From a virus: DNA of 34,849 nt. The notes under the pieces are model-generated. The model saw only the letters and a list, made by a program, of their open reading frames with translations. It did no database searches and had not been told where the DNA came from. The position numbers were made by a program, and so were the translations under genes. Shown piece after piece: positions 34,681-34,849 of this stretch (the first letter of the stretch is position 1; every line of letters begins with the position of its first letter). The stretch spans positions 1 through 34,849 of the IMG/VR virus record IMGVR_UViG_3300026382_000037, one strand, 5' to 3'.

Positions 34681-34849
34681 CTATCTTCCTTTTGTTTTTT
34701 TTGGAGCTGTTTTTTTAGGATTTTCTTCTTGAACTTCTTCTTGAACTTCTTCTTGAACTTCTTCTTGAACTTCTTCTTGAACTTCTTCTTGAACTTCTTC
34801 TTGAACTTCTTCTTGAACTTCTTCTTGAACTTCTTCTTGAACTTCTTCT
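34681..34849 (-). CDS. EEVQ-repeat protein, C-terminal part
   Basis: Continuing from the left contig end, the frame encodes about ten EEVQ units and then EENPKKTAPKKTKGR and TAG at 34683-34681. The acidic repeat is thus capped by a basic tail. The stop adjoins the tail tube ATG. See the left-end entry for context. Confidence 0.75.
   Translation of the reverse strand, partial: EEVQEEVQEEVQEEVQEEVQEEVQEEVQEEVQEEVQEEVQEENPKKTAPKKTKGR
34725..34849. repeat. 12-bp tandem repeat array, right contig end
   Basis: About ten copies of the same 12-mer as at 1-127. Bases 34728-34849 are identical to 1-122, indicating a circular molecule or redundancy at the ends; joined at this overlap the genome would be about 34,727 bp, if the repeat has no additional collapsed copies. 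Confidence 0.95.

Overview
The window is best read as one complete temperate siphophage genome, assembled as a circle and cut open inside a tandem repeat. The last 122 bases repeat the first 122, and a gene for a protein with an expanding Glu-Glu-Val-Gln repeat runs off one end and resumes at the other. Every module of a lambda-like phage is present once: lysogeny control, replication, packaging, head, long non-contractile tail, lysis, recombination and integration. AT-rich DNA, Lys-rich proteins and general protein style suggest a host in the Campylobacterota (for example the Sulfurimonas/Sulfurovum group). That host call is an inference with moderate to low confidence.

Layout. 1-1799 (minus): end of the EEVQ-repeat gene, major capsid protein, scaffold. 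1915-4376 (plus): portal, gp10-like protein, connector and tail terminator, all on the opposite strand from the rest of the structural genes. 4373-8437 (minus): small Cys protein, MuF head protein with a C-terminal zinc-metallopeptidase domain, large and small terminase. 8434-12747 (minus): overlapping early/middle genes (DUF3310-like, NinG, DNA methyltransferase, replication protein with a possible internal origin). 12747-15280: antirepressor with a structured leader, a Cro-like gene, the CI-like S24 repressor and a membrane-anchored HIRAN protein. Four copies of a 15-bp operator, in two pairs, flank the repressor and HIRAN genes. 15385-15915: about 530 nt without a convincing gene but full of nested inverted repeats, directly downstream of an operator-controlled promoter; it looks like a large structured leader RNA. 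15982-21576 (plus): microgenes, coiled-coil protein, Sak3-type annealing protein, DUF1367 protein, HTH/NUMOD1 protein, paired Cys-rich proteins, dUTPase, SSB (tip out of frame), zinc peptide and excisionase. 21557-22803: tyrosine integrase and candidate attP. 23032-23426: two small possible morons. 23429-24884 (minus): M15 endolysin, 3TM holin and coiled-coil membrane protein. 24886-34680 (minus): tail fibre genes, J-type tip protein, NlpC/P60 peptidase, L, M, tape measure, G/GT frameshift chaperones and tail tube.

How it works together. In the lysogen, CI should bind both operator pairs and silence a leftward promoter (Cro, antirepressor, replication and onward) and a rightward promoter (structured leader, recombination genes, xis/int). 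These two promoters share the same operator plus -10 arrangement. The S24 domain and the KilAC-type antirepressor give two induction routes. Replication appears to depend on the host helicase, because only an initiator-like protein and an adjacent unknown protein are seen.

Most interesting points: the ~530-nt structured RNA region, the MuF-metallopeptidase fusion, the HIRAN membrane protein in the immunity region, the inverted portal block, the structured antirepressor leader with a strong orphan promoter, a split AP2 domain, the SSB frameshift, a lambda-identical GGGAAAG slippery site, and clear enrichment of the palindrome TTACATGTAA.
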